Positions 1 to 6,356 of a stretch of 10,279 nt of DNA are shown in pieces (position 1 is the stretch's first letter; every line of letters starts with the position of its first letter). The notes under the pieces were generated by a model. It was not told the origin of the DNA. It searched no databases and was given only the letters and a program-made list of their open reading frames with translations. The translations under genes and the position numbers were made by a program. The stretch comes from an uncultured Bacteroidales bacterium. Its GTDB lineage: Bacteria > Bacteroidota > Bacteroidia > Bacteroidales > Marinilabiliaceae. Location: the NCBI GenBank assembly GCA_937892095.1, contig CALAVC010000020.1, positions 1 through 10,279 on the forward strand, read 5' to 3'.

Positions 1-117
1 GCTATGGCACGCCAACCAGAGATGGCGAGCAAAATACAGGCAGCTATGCTCATTGCTGCAGGTATGGTCGAAGGTGCTGGTCTGTTCGGCATCGTCATTG
101 CACTCATTACAGCATAG
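1..117 (+). CDS. atpE: ATP synthase Fo subunit c, C-terminal part (5' end outside window)
   Basis: This is the last 38 residues of the proteolipid that forms the rotating c-ring in the inner membrane. Frame 1 opens with a polar-loop sequence containing ARQPE, the cytoplasmic loop that contacts the gamma/epsilon stalk. The second membrane helix follows, with the ion-binding carboxylate in MVEGAGLFG (Glu at fragment residue 24), and the frame stops at TAG 115-117. The residue after the Glu is Gly, not the Ser/Thr seen in well-known Na+-binding c-rings, so I infer proton coupling. The first helix, which would hold a Na+-ligand Gln, is not visible. atpF follows 31 nt downstream in the same direction. 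Confidence 0.95.
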   Translation, partial: AMARQPEMASKIQAAMLIAAGMVEGAGLFGIVIALITA

Positions 118-148
118 TCAAGTATAAACAACAAATAAACGTTTCACC

Positions 149-643
149 ATGGATCTCCTATCTCCCGAACCCGGTCTGGTCATTTGGTCAGGGCTGACGT
201 TCTTGGCGGTCCTGGCGCTACTAACCAAATTCGCATGGAAGCCGCTGCTTGGCATGATTAAGGAGCGAGAAGACGAGATAAGTTCTTCGCTCGAGAAAGC
301 TAAGCAAGCACAGCAGGAATATGCACGTATAGAAGCCGAGAAAAATCGACTGGCTGTCGAGGCTCGTGCCGAACGAGACAGCCTCCTGCGCGAAGCTCGC
401 GAAAAGGTTCAGGCCATGCTTGACGAAGCTCACAAACAAGCACAAGCCGAAGGGCAAAAGCTCCTCGACGAAGCACGTGCTCAGATAGAGAAAGAAAAAG
501 CAAGCGCCATAGACGACCTCAAAAAGCAAGTGGCTGGGCTATCGGTTCAGATTGCAGGCAAACTTATAGAAGAGAACTTGCAGAACGACGATAAGCAGCA
601 GCAACTAATTGAAAAATACCTTCAGGAAAGCAACTTCAACTAA
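149..643 (+). CDS. atpF: ATP synthase Fo subunit b
   Basis: This is the peripheral stalk subunit that holds F1 still against the rotating c-ring. The 164-residue protein has one N-terminal membrane segment (about residues 9-27), then the conserved FAWKPLLGMIKERE stretch. After that comes a long, charged, Ala/Glu/Lys/Gln-rich coiled coil to the C-terminus (about 35-155). Its length is normal for bacterial b (about 155-170 residues). It lies between c and delta, the usual order. The ATG at 149 has no strong purine-rich ribosome site, which is common in Bacteroidota. It is almost certainly cotranscribed with the flanking atp genes. Confidence 0.97.
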   Translation: MDLLSPEPGLVIWSGLTFLAVLALLTKFAWKPLLGMIKEREDEISSSLEKAKQAQQEYARIEAEKNRLAVEARAERDSLLREAREKVQAMLDEAHKQAQAEGQKLLDEARAQIEKEKASAIDDLKKQVAGLSVQIAGKLIEENLQNDDKQQQLIEKYLQESNFN

Positions 644-655
644 AGCACCTTACCG

Positions 656-1210
656 ATGGACGCAGGACTGATTGCACGGCGCTACGCTACAGTGTTACAC
701 GACTTCGCGGCAGACAACAAATGCCTCGATGAAGTGTATGTAGACGCACAGCTAATACGTCAGGTTCTGTCGCAACAAGCTGGAGCACAACGCTTTTTTG
801 AGTCTCCACTACGCAAATCGTCTGAAAAGAAAAAACTTTTGGAAGACGCTTTTGCCAAAGAGGTAAGACAGGAGACGATGCGTTTTATTGATTTTCTTGT
901 CGAAAAAGAACGCATAAGCCTCTTGCAGCAGATAATGCTTGTCTTCTGTATGCTCTACAAGAAGGAGAAAAACATCTGCACGGCAGCCGTTACAACAGCC
1001 AAGCCACTTGGCACTGAGCAGCAGCGACGCATAGTGGAGCAAATAGAGCAGAAACTCGTTGCTACTGGACACAAGGTAAGTGCCGTAGATGCAACCTTTC
1101 GCACAGACGCACGCATCATAGGCGGCATAATACTCGAAGTCGATGGCATGCAGGTCGACGACTCGGTAGCCTCTAAGTTGCGACAGTTGGAAAAACAACT
1201 GACGGTATGA
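656..1210 (+). CDS. atpH: ATP synthase F1 subunit delta (OSCP-type)
   Basis: The delta subunit caps the F1 head and joins it to the b-subunit stalk. The 184-residue protein starts with MDAGLIARRYATVLHDFA, matching the ARRYA signature of the N-terminal helical domain. It ends with the conserved C-terminal element IIGGIILEVDGMQVDDSVASKLRQLEKQL that contacts subunit b. Its length is typical (about 175-185 residues). It begins 12 nt after the atpF stop, which suggests shared translation. Nothing is broken or missing. Confidence 0.95.
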   Translation: MDAGLIARRYATVLHDFAADNKCLDEVYVDAQLIRQVLSQQAGAQRFFESPLRKSSEKKKLLEDAFAKEVRQETMRFIDFLVEKERISLLQQIMLVFCMLYKKEKNICTAAVTTAKPLGTEQQRRIVEQIEQKLVATGHKVSAVDATFRTDARIIGGIILEVDGMQVDDSVASKLRQLEKQLTV

Positions 1211-1239
1211 TACCCATATCTTTACACTAAGAACATTAC

Positions 1240-2814
1240 ATGGAAAAAATAAAAGCCTCCGAAGTTTCGGCACTGCTCAAAGAACAGCTCGAAAAGTTCG
1301 ATGCCACCTCTCGACTTGAAGAAGTAGGCACCGTCTTGACGGTTGGTGACGGCATAGCGACAGCCTATGGTTTGGCCAACGTCGAGAGTAATGAGTTGGT
1401 CGAAATAGGCAAAGCCACAGGTGTCGTGCTCAACCTCGACCAAGACAGCGTGGGCATTGTGCTTATGAGCAACGCCAACGATGTCAAAGAAGGCGACACC
1501 GTAAAACGCACTGGTCGCATAGCCTCCATACGCGTAGGCGAGGAGATGGTAGGTCGTGTGATCAACACGCTTGGCGAACCTATCGACGGCAAGGGTGCTA
1601 TTGGTGGCAAACTCTACGAGATGCCACTTGAACGCAAGGCACCGCAAGTGCTCTTCCGCCAACCAGTGAAGCAACCTTTGCAGACTGGCATTAAAGCCAT
1701 CGACTCGATGACGCCAATTGGTCGTGGACAACGCGAACTCATCATTGGCGACCGTCAGACAGGTAAGACAGCCATTGCCATAGACACCATACTGAACCAA
1801 AAGAGTTTTTACGACGCTGGCGAGCCAGTTTATTGTATCTATGTCGCCACAGGTCAGAAGGCTAGCACAGTGGCACAGATTGTAAACGTGCTGGAAAAAC
1901 GTGGTGCAATGGCATATACAATTATCGTGTCGGCCACGGCAGCAGACTCTCCTGCGATGCAGTTCTACTCTCCGCTGGCGGGAGCGGCCATTGGTGAATA
2001 TTTCCGCGATTCGGGACGTCATGCACTGATTATCTACGACGACCTCTCGAAGCAAGCCGTATCTTATCGAGAAGTGTCGCTTCTGCTCCGTCGCCCACCC
2101 GGACGCGAAGCATACCCTGGCGACGTGTTCTATCTTCACTCACGTCTTTTGGAGCGTGCAGCAAAGATTGTCGAGAACGACGAGCTTGCAAAGCAAATGA
2201 ACGACTTGCCCGAAGACATCAAACCCATTGTCAAGGGTGGCGGTTCACTTACGGCACTGCCAATAATAGAGACGCAAGCAGGCGACGTGGCAGCCTACAT
2301 CCCGACCAACGTCATTTCGATTACAGACGGACAGATATTCCTCGAAAGCAACTTGTTCAACGCAGGTGTGCGCCCGGCTATCAACGTAGGTATTTCGGTG
2401 TCGCGCGTAGGCGGTTCGGCACAGATAAAGTCGATGAAAAAAGTGGCTGGTACGCTCAAGTTGGACCAAGCACAGTATCGTGAACTCGAAGCCTTCTCGA
2501 AGTTTGGTTCTGACCTTGACGCCTCAACAATGGCAGTATTGGATAAGGGTCGCAAGAACGTCGAGCTGTTGAAGCAGCCACAGTATACACCGTTCCTTGT
2601 GGAGCGTCAGGTGGCAATTATATATTGTGGTACCAACGGTTTGCTACGCGACATACCCGTTGACAAGGTACAAGACTTCCAAGAGCAGTTCCTCGACGAG
2701 ATGGACCTCAACCACAAAGATACAATGCAAGCCATTGCACAAGGCAAGATTGACGATAGCATAACGACCGTCCTTCGCCAGACAGCCGAGAAGATAAGCA
2801 AACGCTTTGCATAA
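1240..2814 (+). CDS. atpA: ATP synthase F1 subunit alpha
   Basis: This is the non-catalytic nucleotide-binding subunit of the alpha3beta3 head. The 524-residue protein has an N-terminal beta-barrel (to about residue 100), Walker A GDRQTGKT at 170-177 (Lys176), and a Walker B region ALIIYDD at 262-268. The alpha/beta signature PAINVGISVSR falls at 379-389 and ends in the arginine finger Arg389 that reaches the catalytic site. The segment VENDELAKQMNDLPEDIKPIVKGGG (from 311) is roughly ten residues longer than in E. coli alpha. From memory this is a Bacteroidota trait, and it largely explains 524 versus about 513 residues. The gene starts 29 nt after atpH. The beta gene is not downstream, so beta and epsilon must lie elsewhere, probably upstream of the window. 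Confidence 0.98.
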   Translation: MEKIKASEVSALLKEQLEKFDATSRLEEVGTVLTVGDGIATAYGLANVESNELVEIGKATGVVLNLDQDSVGIVLMSNANDVKEGDTVKRTGRIASIRVGEEMVGRVINTLGEPIDGKGAIGGKLYEMPLERKAPQVLFRQPVKQPLQTGIKAIDSMTPIGRGQRELIIGDRQTGKTAIAIDTILNQKSFYDAGEPVYCIYVATGQKASTVAQIVNVLEKRGAMAYTIIVSATAADSPAMQFYSPLAGAAIGEYFRDSGRHALIIYDDLSKQAVSYREVSLLLRRPPGREAYPGDVFYLHSRLLERAAKIVENDELAKQMNDLPEDIKPIVKGGGSLTALPIIETQAGDVAAYIPTNVISITDGQIFLESNLFNAGVRPAINVGISVSRVGGSAQIKSMKKVAGTLKLDQAQYRELEAFSKFGSDLDASTMAVLDKGRKNVELLKQPQYTPFLVERQVAIIYCGTNGLLRDIPVDKVQDFQEQFLDEMDLNHKDTMQAIAQGKIDDSITTVLRQTAEKISKRFA

Positions 2815-2838
2815 CACCCAAAAGACAAGCAGACCACT

Positions 2839-3729
2839 ATGGCAAACCTAAAAGAGATAAGGACGCGTATTGGCTCGGTTCGGTCGACTATGCAGGTGAC
2901 GGGCGCCATGAAGATGGTGTCGGCTGCCAAGCTGAAGAAAGCACAGAACGACGTAGCCAAGGTGCGCCCATTTGAGCAAAAGCTCAGTCAGTTGATGGGT
3001 TTCTTAGGCTCGTCGGTGGCGGGAGCAGAGCAGAACTACCCAGCCTATCGGGTGTCGGACAAAGGCAAAATACTCATAGTAGCCATAGCATCGGACAAGG
3101 GGCTTGCAGGTGCGTTCAACGCCAACATAGTAAAGGAAGTAGAGCGATTGCTAAGCAACGACTTTGCAGCCGACAGAGCCCAAGGCAACGTGGAAGTGCT
3201 TGCCGTTGGCAAACAGGTTAGCAAAGGCTTGCGTACACGCCACGTGGACGTGCCATATACTGAGCAAGAAGGCTTTTATGACTCGCTGACGGCGCAGACT
3301 GTCTACGAGGTGGCCGACGGGATACGCTCTCGCTTTGAGGGCAAAGAGTATAGGCGCGTAGTGGTGCTCTACAATATGTTTGTCAACGCAGCTGTGCAAA
3401 ACGTCAGCATGGTGCAATTGTTGCCACTACAGGTTACTCCGCCAGAGGAAGGCGACAAGACGTTCTTTAGAGACTTCATCATAGAGCCGAGCAAAGAAGA
3501 GGTGCTTGCCGACCTAATCCCCCAAGCTATTCGCACAAGACTGCTTTCGGTGGTTCGCGAAAGCTTGGCATCGGAGCATGGCGCGCGCATGACCTCGATG
3601 CACAAAGCGACCGACAACGCCGGCGAACTGCTGGGCGAGCTGCAACTGCAGTATAACAAAGCACGCCAGAGTGCCATCACGAACGAACTGATAGAGATTG
3701 TGAGTGGTGCGTCGGCACTGAACGGCTAA
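2839..3729 (+). CDS. atpG: ATP synthase F1 subunit gamma
   Basis: Gamma is the central rotor shaft that turns inside alpha3beta3 and couples c-ring rotation to catalysis. The 296-residue protein has the conserved N-terminal coiled-coil helix MANLKEIRTRIGSVRSTMQVTGAMKMVSAAKLKKAQ. It has the matching C-terminal helix SEHGARMTSMHKATDNAGELL followed by LQYNKARQSAITNELIEIVSGASAL. These two helices form the shaft. Its length is normal. It begins 24 nt after atpA and is the last gene of the operon: a strong hairpin terminator starts 17 nt after the stop, and the next gene is on the opposite strand. Confidence 0.97.
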   Translation: MANLKEIRTRIGSVRSTMQVTGAMKMVSAAKLKKAQNDVAKVRPFEQKLSQLMGFLGSSVAGAEQNYPAYRVSDKGKILIVAIASDKGLAGAFNANIVKEVERLLSNDFAADRAQGNVEVLAVGKQVSKGLRTRHVDVPYTEQEGFYDSLTAQTVYEVADGIRSRFEGKEYRRVVVLYNMFVNAAVQNVSMVQLLPLQVTPPEEGDKTFFRDFIIEPSKEEVLADLIPQAIRTRLLSVVRESLASEHGARMTSMHKATDNAGELLGELQLQYNKARQSAITNELIEIVSGASALNG

Positions 3730-3746
3730 AGGCTAAAAAAACAATG

Positions 3747-3788
3747 AAGATTAGCCCCACTATACGGAAGTATGGTGGGGCTAATCTT
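3747..3788. terminator. Hairpin terminator between convergent atpG and the secreted protein gene
   Basis: The 19-nt arms 3747-3765 and 3770-3788 pair completely apart from one G-U wobble. They enclose a GGAA loop closed by C-G, a GNRA-type tetraloop. The arms contain the GC-rich core TTAGCCCCAC. On the plus strand the hairpin runs into a T-rich tail (CTTTATT). On the minus strand it is followed a few bases later by a run of T (complement of the A-run at 3735-3741). It therefore probably ends both the atp operon and the opposing gene. Confidence 0.9.
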
Positions 3789-3821
3789 TATTATGGCAGA
3801 AGAATGGTGAAAGACCAATTA

Positions 3822-4343
3822 TTATTTTGCAGTGGCACACTCTCGATTGTAGACCAAAAGTGCTTGATCTGATTTATGCATTGCCATGCAATCACCAACA
3901 ATGCCCATTGGCCAAACAAACCAAACCGTTGCCCAAGCCACCGCATTCCATGTGTGAGCACTATGCTGTAGGTTGTAGGCTTCGGGACAATTAGTTTTCA
4001 GGAAATCATAGAATTCACGTTCTTTCATATACAATCCGCCACCATAGTATCTGCGTCGTTTTTTGCCATTGGGCATACGGACCTTACCATACGAGATTTT
4101 GGGCAGAGAAGACTTGGAGGATTTTGTGGTTTCTTTTAGAGTTATTAGGCTCTCTATTTCTTCGGAGTTGAAGACCCAGACTGAACCATCAGCAGATTGT
4201 ATTTTTATACTGTCAGAAGTAACAATGAGAACGTTACATTTTATTTCGCTTCCGTTCTTTAGTTTGAGTAGTTGTCGTGTTTGAGCATAAGAAACGCAGA
4301 CAGACCACAGCACAAGAAAGAATAAAACTTTGAGTCTTAACAT
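3822..4343 (-). CDS. Small secreted protein of unknown function
   Basis: I do not recognise a named family for the whole protein. It is 173 residues long. Residues 1-20 (MLRLKVLFFLVLWSVCVSYA) look like a Sec signal peptide with cleavage near YA-Q. Next comes a short beta-rich domain of the form LKLKNGSEIKCNVLIVTSDSIKIQSADGSVWVFNSEEIESL (about residues 25-68), a pattern common in secreted Bacteroidota proteins of unknown role. A basic linker, GGGLYMKEREFYDFLKTNCPEAY, and a hydrophobic Trp-rich segment (about 131-154) follow; the last may be membrane-associated. The ATG at 4343 lies 5 nt from a MITE-like repeat that seems to carry the promoter. It converges on atpG. Confidence 0.75.
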   Translation of the reverse strand: MLRLKVLFFLVLWSVCVSYAQTRQLLKLKNGSEIKCNVLIVTSDSIKIQSADGSVWVFNSEEIESLITLKETTKSSKSSLPKISYGKVRMPNGKKRRRYYGGGLYMKEREFYDFLKTNCPEAYNLQHSAHTWNAVAWATVWFVWPMGIVGDCMAMHKSDQALLVYNRECATAK

Positions 4344-4348
4344 TTTAT

Positions 4349-4469
4349 CGTCCGTTTAATGTAGTACACTTTTCTTTGCTACAAATGTATGAAAATCTTA
4401 TCAAATAATGATTAATGGGGAAATAGCATTACCCATATTAATCATATGGCTGACTACATTAAACGGACG
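4349..4469. mobile_element. MITE-like element, 121 bp, perfect 17-bp terminal inverted repeats
   Basis: The ends CGTCCGTTTAATGTAGT (4349-4365) and ACTACATTAAACGGACG (4453-4469) are exact reverse complements. TTTAT stands directly outside both ends (4344-4348 and 4470-4474), like a 5-bp target duplication. An inner hairpin is formed by ATGATTAAT (4408-4416) and ATTAATCAT (4437-4445), extended by GGG/CCC with a 2-nt bulge. No reading frame of note lies inside. The small size, exact inverted ends, flanking direct repeat and internal pairing together suggest a miniature non-autonomous transposon. I do not recognise the parent IS. In AT-rich DNA the 5-bp repeat alone could be chance; the 17-bp perfect match is not. 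Confidence 0.6.
4382..4389 (-). promoter_or_regulatory. Putative -7 promoter element for the secreted protein gene
   Basis: Read on the minus strand this is TACATTTG, a full match to the Bacteroidota -7 consensus TAnnTTTG, 38 nt upstream of the ATG at 4343. A correctly spaced -33 TTTG is not obvious; the nearest TTTG is too close (about 12 nt). The box lies inside the MITE-like element, so the insertion may have given this gene its promoter. Confidence 0.5.
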
Positions 4470-4484
4470 TTTATTTTAGTACAC
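4468..4484. repeat. Degenerate copy of the MITE-end repeat, before the methyltransferase 3' end
   Basis: CGTTTATTTTAGTACAC matches 4353-4369 (CGTTTAATGTAGTACAC) at 15 of 17 positions in the same orientation. With the adjacent 4453-4465 arm it forms an imperfect dyad of two 13-nt arms (11 of 13 pairing) around GA. It lies on the methyltransferase side of the 121-bp element. Confidence 0.55.
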
Positions 4485-4537
4485 TTTCTTGTATGCGAAC
4501 GAAGGTAAATAAATGTTTTTTAGTGTCAACCAGTGGA

Positions 4538-5413
4538 CTATAAAAATAACTTACCTATGGCTTGTATTCTCTCGTTTGCTATTCGGACATATTCTTCAGA
4601 AATGTCATAGCCAACAAATTTTCTTCTGTTTTTTAGGGCAGCAATGGCTGTGGTTCCACTACCCATAAAAGGATCAAGCACAATATCATTTTCAAAACTA
4701 TAAAGATTGATAAGTCTATGAGGAAGTTCAATGGGGAATGGTGCGGGGTGTCCAACCCTTTTTGCACTTTCGGTATTCATTTTCCAAATACTCTTTGTCC
4801 ATTCTAAAAAATCTTCTTTACGAATTGTATCGACACCTTTTTTTCTGTTCAGGTTTCCTTTACTATAAACAAGGATATATTCGTGGACGTCGCGCAAACT
4901 TGGGTTAGAGGCACTTTGCCAACTGCCCCATGCACACGAGCCACCAGCCGAAGCCGCTTTATCCCATATTATTTGACCACGATTGTTAAAACCAATACCT
5001 GTCATAATTCCGTCAATATAATTGGACAACGGGATGTATGGCTTGCGCCCAACATTGGCAATATTTATACAAGCTCTTCCCCCATTTATCAGAACACGAT
5101 ATACTTCAGACATAACATTTTGAATCAAAGTAAGATATTGCTGCAGAGTAAGATTTTGGTCATACTCTTTAGTAACATTGTAGGGTGGTGATGTAATCAT
5201 CAAATGGACAGAATCATTTGGCAATTCCGTCATAGCTTCAGAGGAATGCACATAAATTCTGTCCACAAGATCATTGGGAAGAGGATTAACTATGTCGTTT
5301 TCTATTACGGTCAATTCTATACCATCATATAAATTTGATTGGTAGAACTTATCGGCATTATGTCCTATTCTTTTAGAAACGCCGAACGAAGATGTTTCTG
5401 TACCACTTTTCAT
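4538..5413 (-). CDS. Type II DNA methyltransferase, beta class (N4-cytosine or N6-adenine)
   Basis: This enzyme would transfer a methyl group from S-adenosylmethionine to an exocyclic amino group of DNA, protecting host sites from the endonuclease encoded just upstream. Catalytic motif IV TSPPYN is at residues 74-79. The variable middle (about 150-222) probably holds the target recognition region. It is followed by a motif X-like HPAPFPIELPHRLI (222-235), SAM-binding motif I DPFMGSGTT (247-255) and motif II VGYDIS (267-272). The order IV, recognition region, X, I defines the beta class. SPPY, rather than DPPY, favours N4-cytosine but is not decisive. At 291 residues it looks complete. Its ATG overlaps the endonuclease TGA (ATGA, 5410-5413), implying translational coupling. 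The DNA is clearly more AT-rich than the atp and asd genes, as expected for a transferred gene. Confidence 0.92.
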   Translation of the reverse strand: MKSGTETSSFGVSKRIGHNADKFYQSNLYDGIELTVIENDIVNPLPNDLVDRIYVHSSEAMTELPNDSVHLMITSPPYNVTKEYDQNLTLQQYLTLIQNVMSEVYRVLINGGRACINIANVGRKPYIPLSNYIDGIMTGIGFNNRGQIIWDKAASAGGSCAWGSWQSASNPSLRDVHEYILVYSKGNLNRKKGVDTIRKEDFLEWTKSIWKMNTESAKRVGHPAPFPIELPHRLINLYSFENDIVLDPFMGSGTTAIAALKNRRKFVGYDISEEYVRIANERIQAIGKLFL

Positions 5414-6261
5414 ACGCTAAGCATTTCTAAAAATCGTTGACCTTTTAGTTCGTCTGTCGTTTCAGCATTAGCAATAGAAATTAGACGACCTAATTCTTTG
5501 TTGCTCATCATAGAACTAAAATAATTCATATTAGAGTTTAGAACATATTCGACATAATTTTCTAATTGCTCTATGCTTTCATACGTTTCAAAGCCTTTTT
5601 CTGGCGTAACATTGATAAAATCATGACTTGTAGGATTGGGATATAGCGAAATAAATTTCTGCACAACACCACTTCCCTTTAAACAATCGACCTTCTTTAC
5701 ATATGATTGTGTAATGGGAGAATTGCCAAGAATTATAATGGGTATACTTTTAGCTTTGGAGCTATCTACCCTAAGATTGATAGACTTACCAATGGCTTTT
5801 AACATGCTATCCGAACGAAGTAAAGAAGGGTTGCCCCTGTGTGTTGTATAATCTCCACAAAACTCAAAATCGGCATTGTCGTTGTAGAAATAGTTATTAA
5901 CAATACCCATTTTAATTTCAAAAATCAGTTTTATATTGTCAGAAGACTGAATAGTATTTGGCGTGGTGCAAAAAGCCAAGTCCGCAGCACTTTTTTGAGA
6001 TAGACCTATTTCTTCACAAATCACACCATTTACAGCGTAAAGATTATTATGTCGAGCAATAGATGAAAATAGTTCTTTACACCATTTTTCAGTAGTTGAA
6101 CCAATGAAACTATTCCGCGATTGAGGTGTACTTACCCTCGCTCTATCATATTTAGGTTGAAAAGCATAATATTTCCCATTCACATTCACCATCAGATTCT
6201 CGATACTCGAAAGGTTGATGGCGTCATTGAAGAAGTTTATTTCATCGTTTACTGACCACAT
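5410..6261 (-). CDS. Probable type II restriction endonuclease, PD-(D/E)xK fold
   Basis: This is the inferred partner of the overlapping methyltransferase, cutting unmethylated DNA. From the ATG at 6261 it has 283 residues. Residues 90-117 read KSAADLAF...NIKLIFEIKMG: Asp94, then Glu115-x-Lys117 on a hydrophobic strand, the spacing and setting of a PD-(D/E)xK metal-dependent nuclease core. The stretch around GDYTTHRGNPSLLRSDSML (about 136-154) looks conserved-type, but I cannot name the family or target site. The frame is open upstream to a GTG at 6294, adding 11 residues. I prefer the ATG because the extension is simply the translated repeat at 6262-6285. It is the first gene of the pair, with R before M. 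Strongly AT-rich. Confidence 0.8.
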   Translation of the reverse strand: MWSVNDEINFFNDAINLSSIENLMVNVNGKYYAFQPKYDRARVSTPQSRNSFIGSTTEKWCKELFSSIARHNNLYAVNGVICEEIGLSQKSAADLAFCTTPNTIQSSDNIKLIFEIKMGIVNNYFYNDNADFEFCGDYTTHRGNPSLLRSDSMLKAIGKSINLRVDSSKAKSIPIIILGNSPITQSYVKKVDCLKGSGVVQKFISLYPNPTSHDFINVTPEKGFETYESIEQLENYVEYVLNSNMNYFSSMMSNKELGRLISIANAETTDELKGQRFLEMLSV

Positions 6262-6281
6262 TAACGTACGTTTAATGTAGT
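6255..6281. repeat. Dyad copy of the MITE-end repeat over the endonuclease start
   Basis: The arm CGTTTAATGTAGT (6269-6281) is identical to 4353-4365 and to the reverse complement of 4453-4465. The other arm ACCACATTAACG (6255-6266) is its near complement (one indel, one change) around TA. The endonuclease start codon (complement of CAT 6259-6261) lies inside the second arm. On the minus strand both this copy and the one at 4349-4365 sit a few bases upstream of an ATG. Confidence 0.6.
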
Positions 6282-6296
6282 CCACTATAAACACAT

Positions 6297-6324
6297 AAAA
6301 GGACTCCCGAATGAGAGTCCTTTT
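6297..6324 (-). terminator. Hairpin terminator after the DUF3108 gene
   Basis: The arms AAAAGGACTC (6297-6306) and GAGTCCTTTT (6315-6324) pair perfectly over 10 bp around an 8-nt loop. On the minus strand the stem ends in TTTT, so it would stop transcription from tsaB and the DUF3108 gene before the R-M cassette. The symmetric A/T ends make it potentially active in both directions. Confidence 0.8.
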
Positions 6325-6356
6325 TGTATGTTTTGCAATGTTTGCTTAACGGATGG

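Noticed and set aside
1222..2139. 305-codon open frame on the minus strand opposite atpA
   Set aside because: It is a shadow of the highly conserved atpA; the translation is rich in Cys/His/Arg with no recognisable domain or start context.
4344..4537. CRISPR-like repeats next to the R-M cassette
   Set aside because: Copies are in mixed orientation, imperfect and irregularly spaced, with no spacers or cas genes; a MITE or dyad repeat explains them better.
4529..4545. Further copy of the repeat (AGTGGACTA at 4532-4540) at the methyltransferase stop
   Set aside because: Only 9 nt match the repeat edge seen at 6278-6286 and the core 13-mer is absent; chance cannot be excluded.
6262..6294. GTG start at 6294 for the restriction endonuclease
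   Set aside because: The 11 extra residues are simply the translated repeat, and an ATG follows directly; kept only as an alternative.
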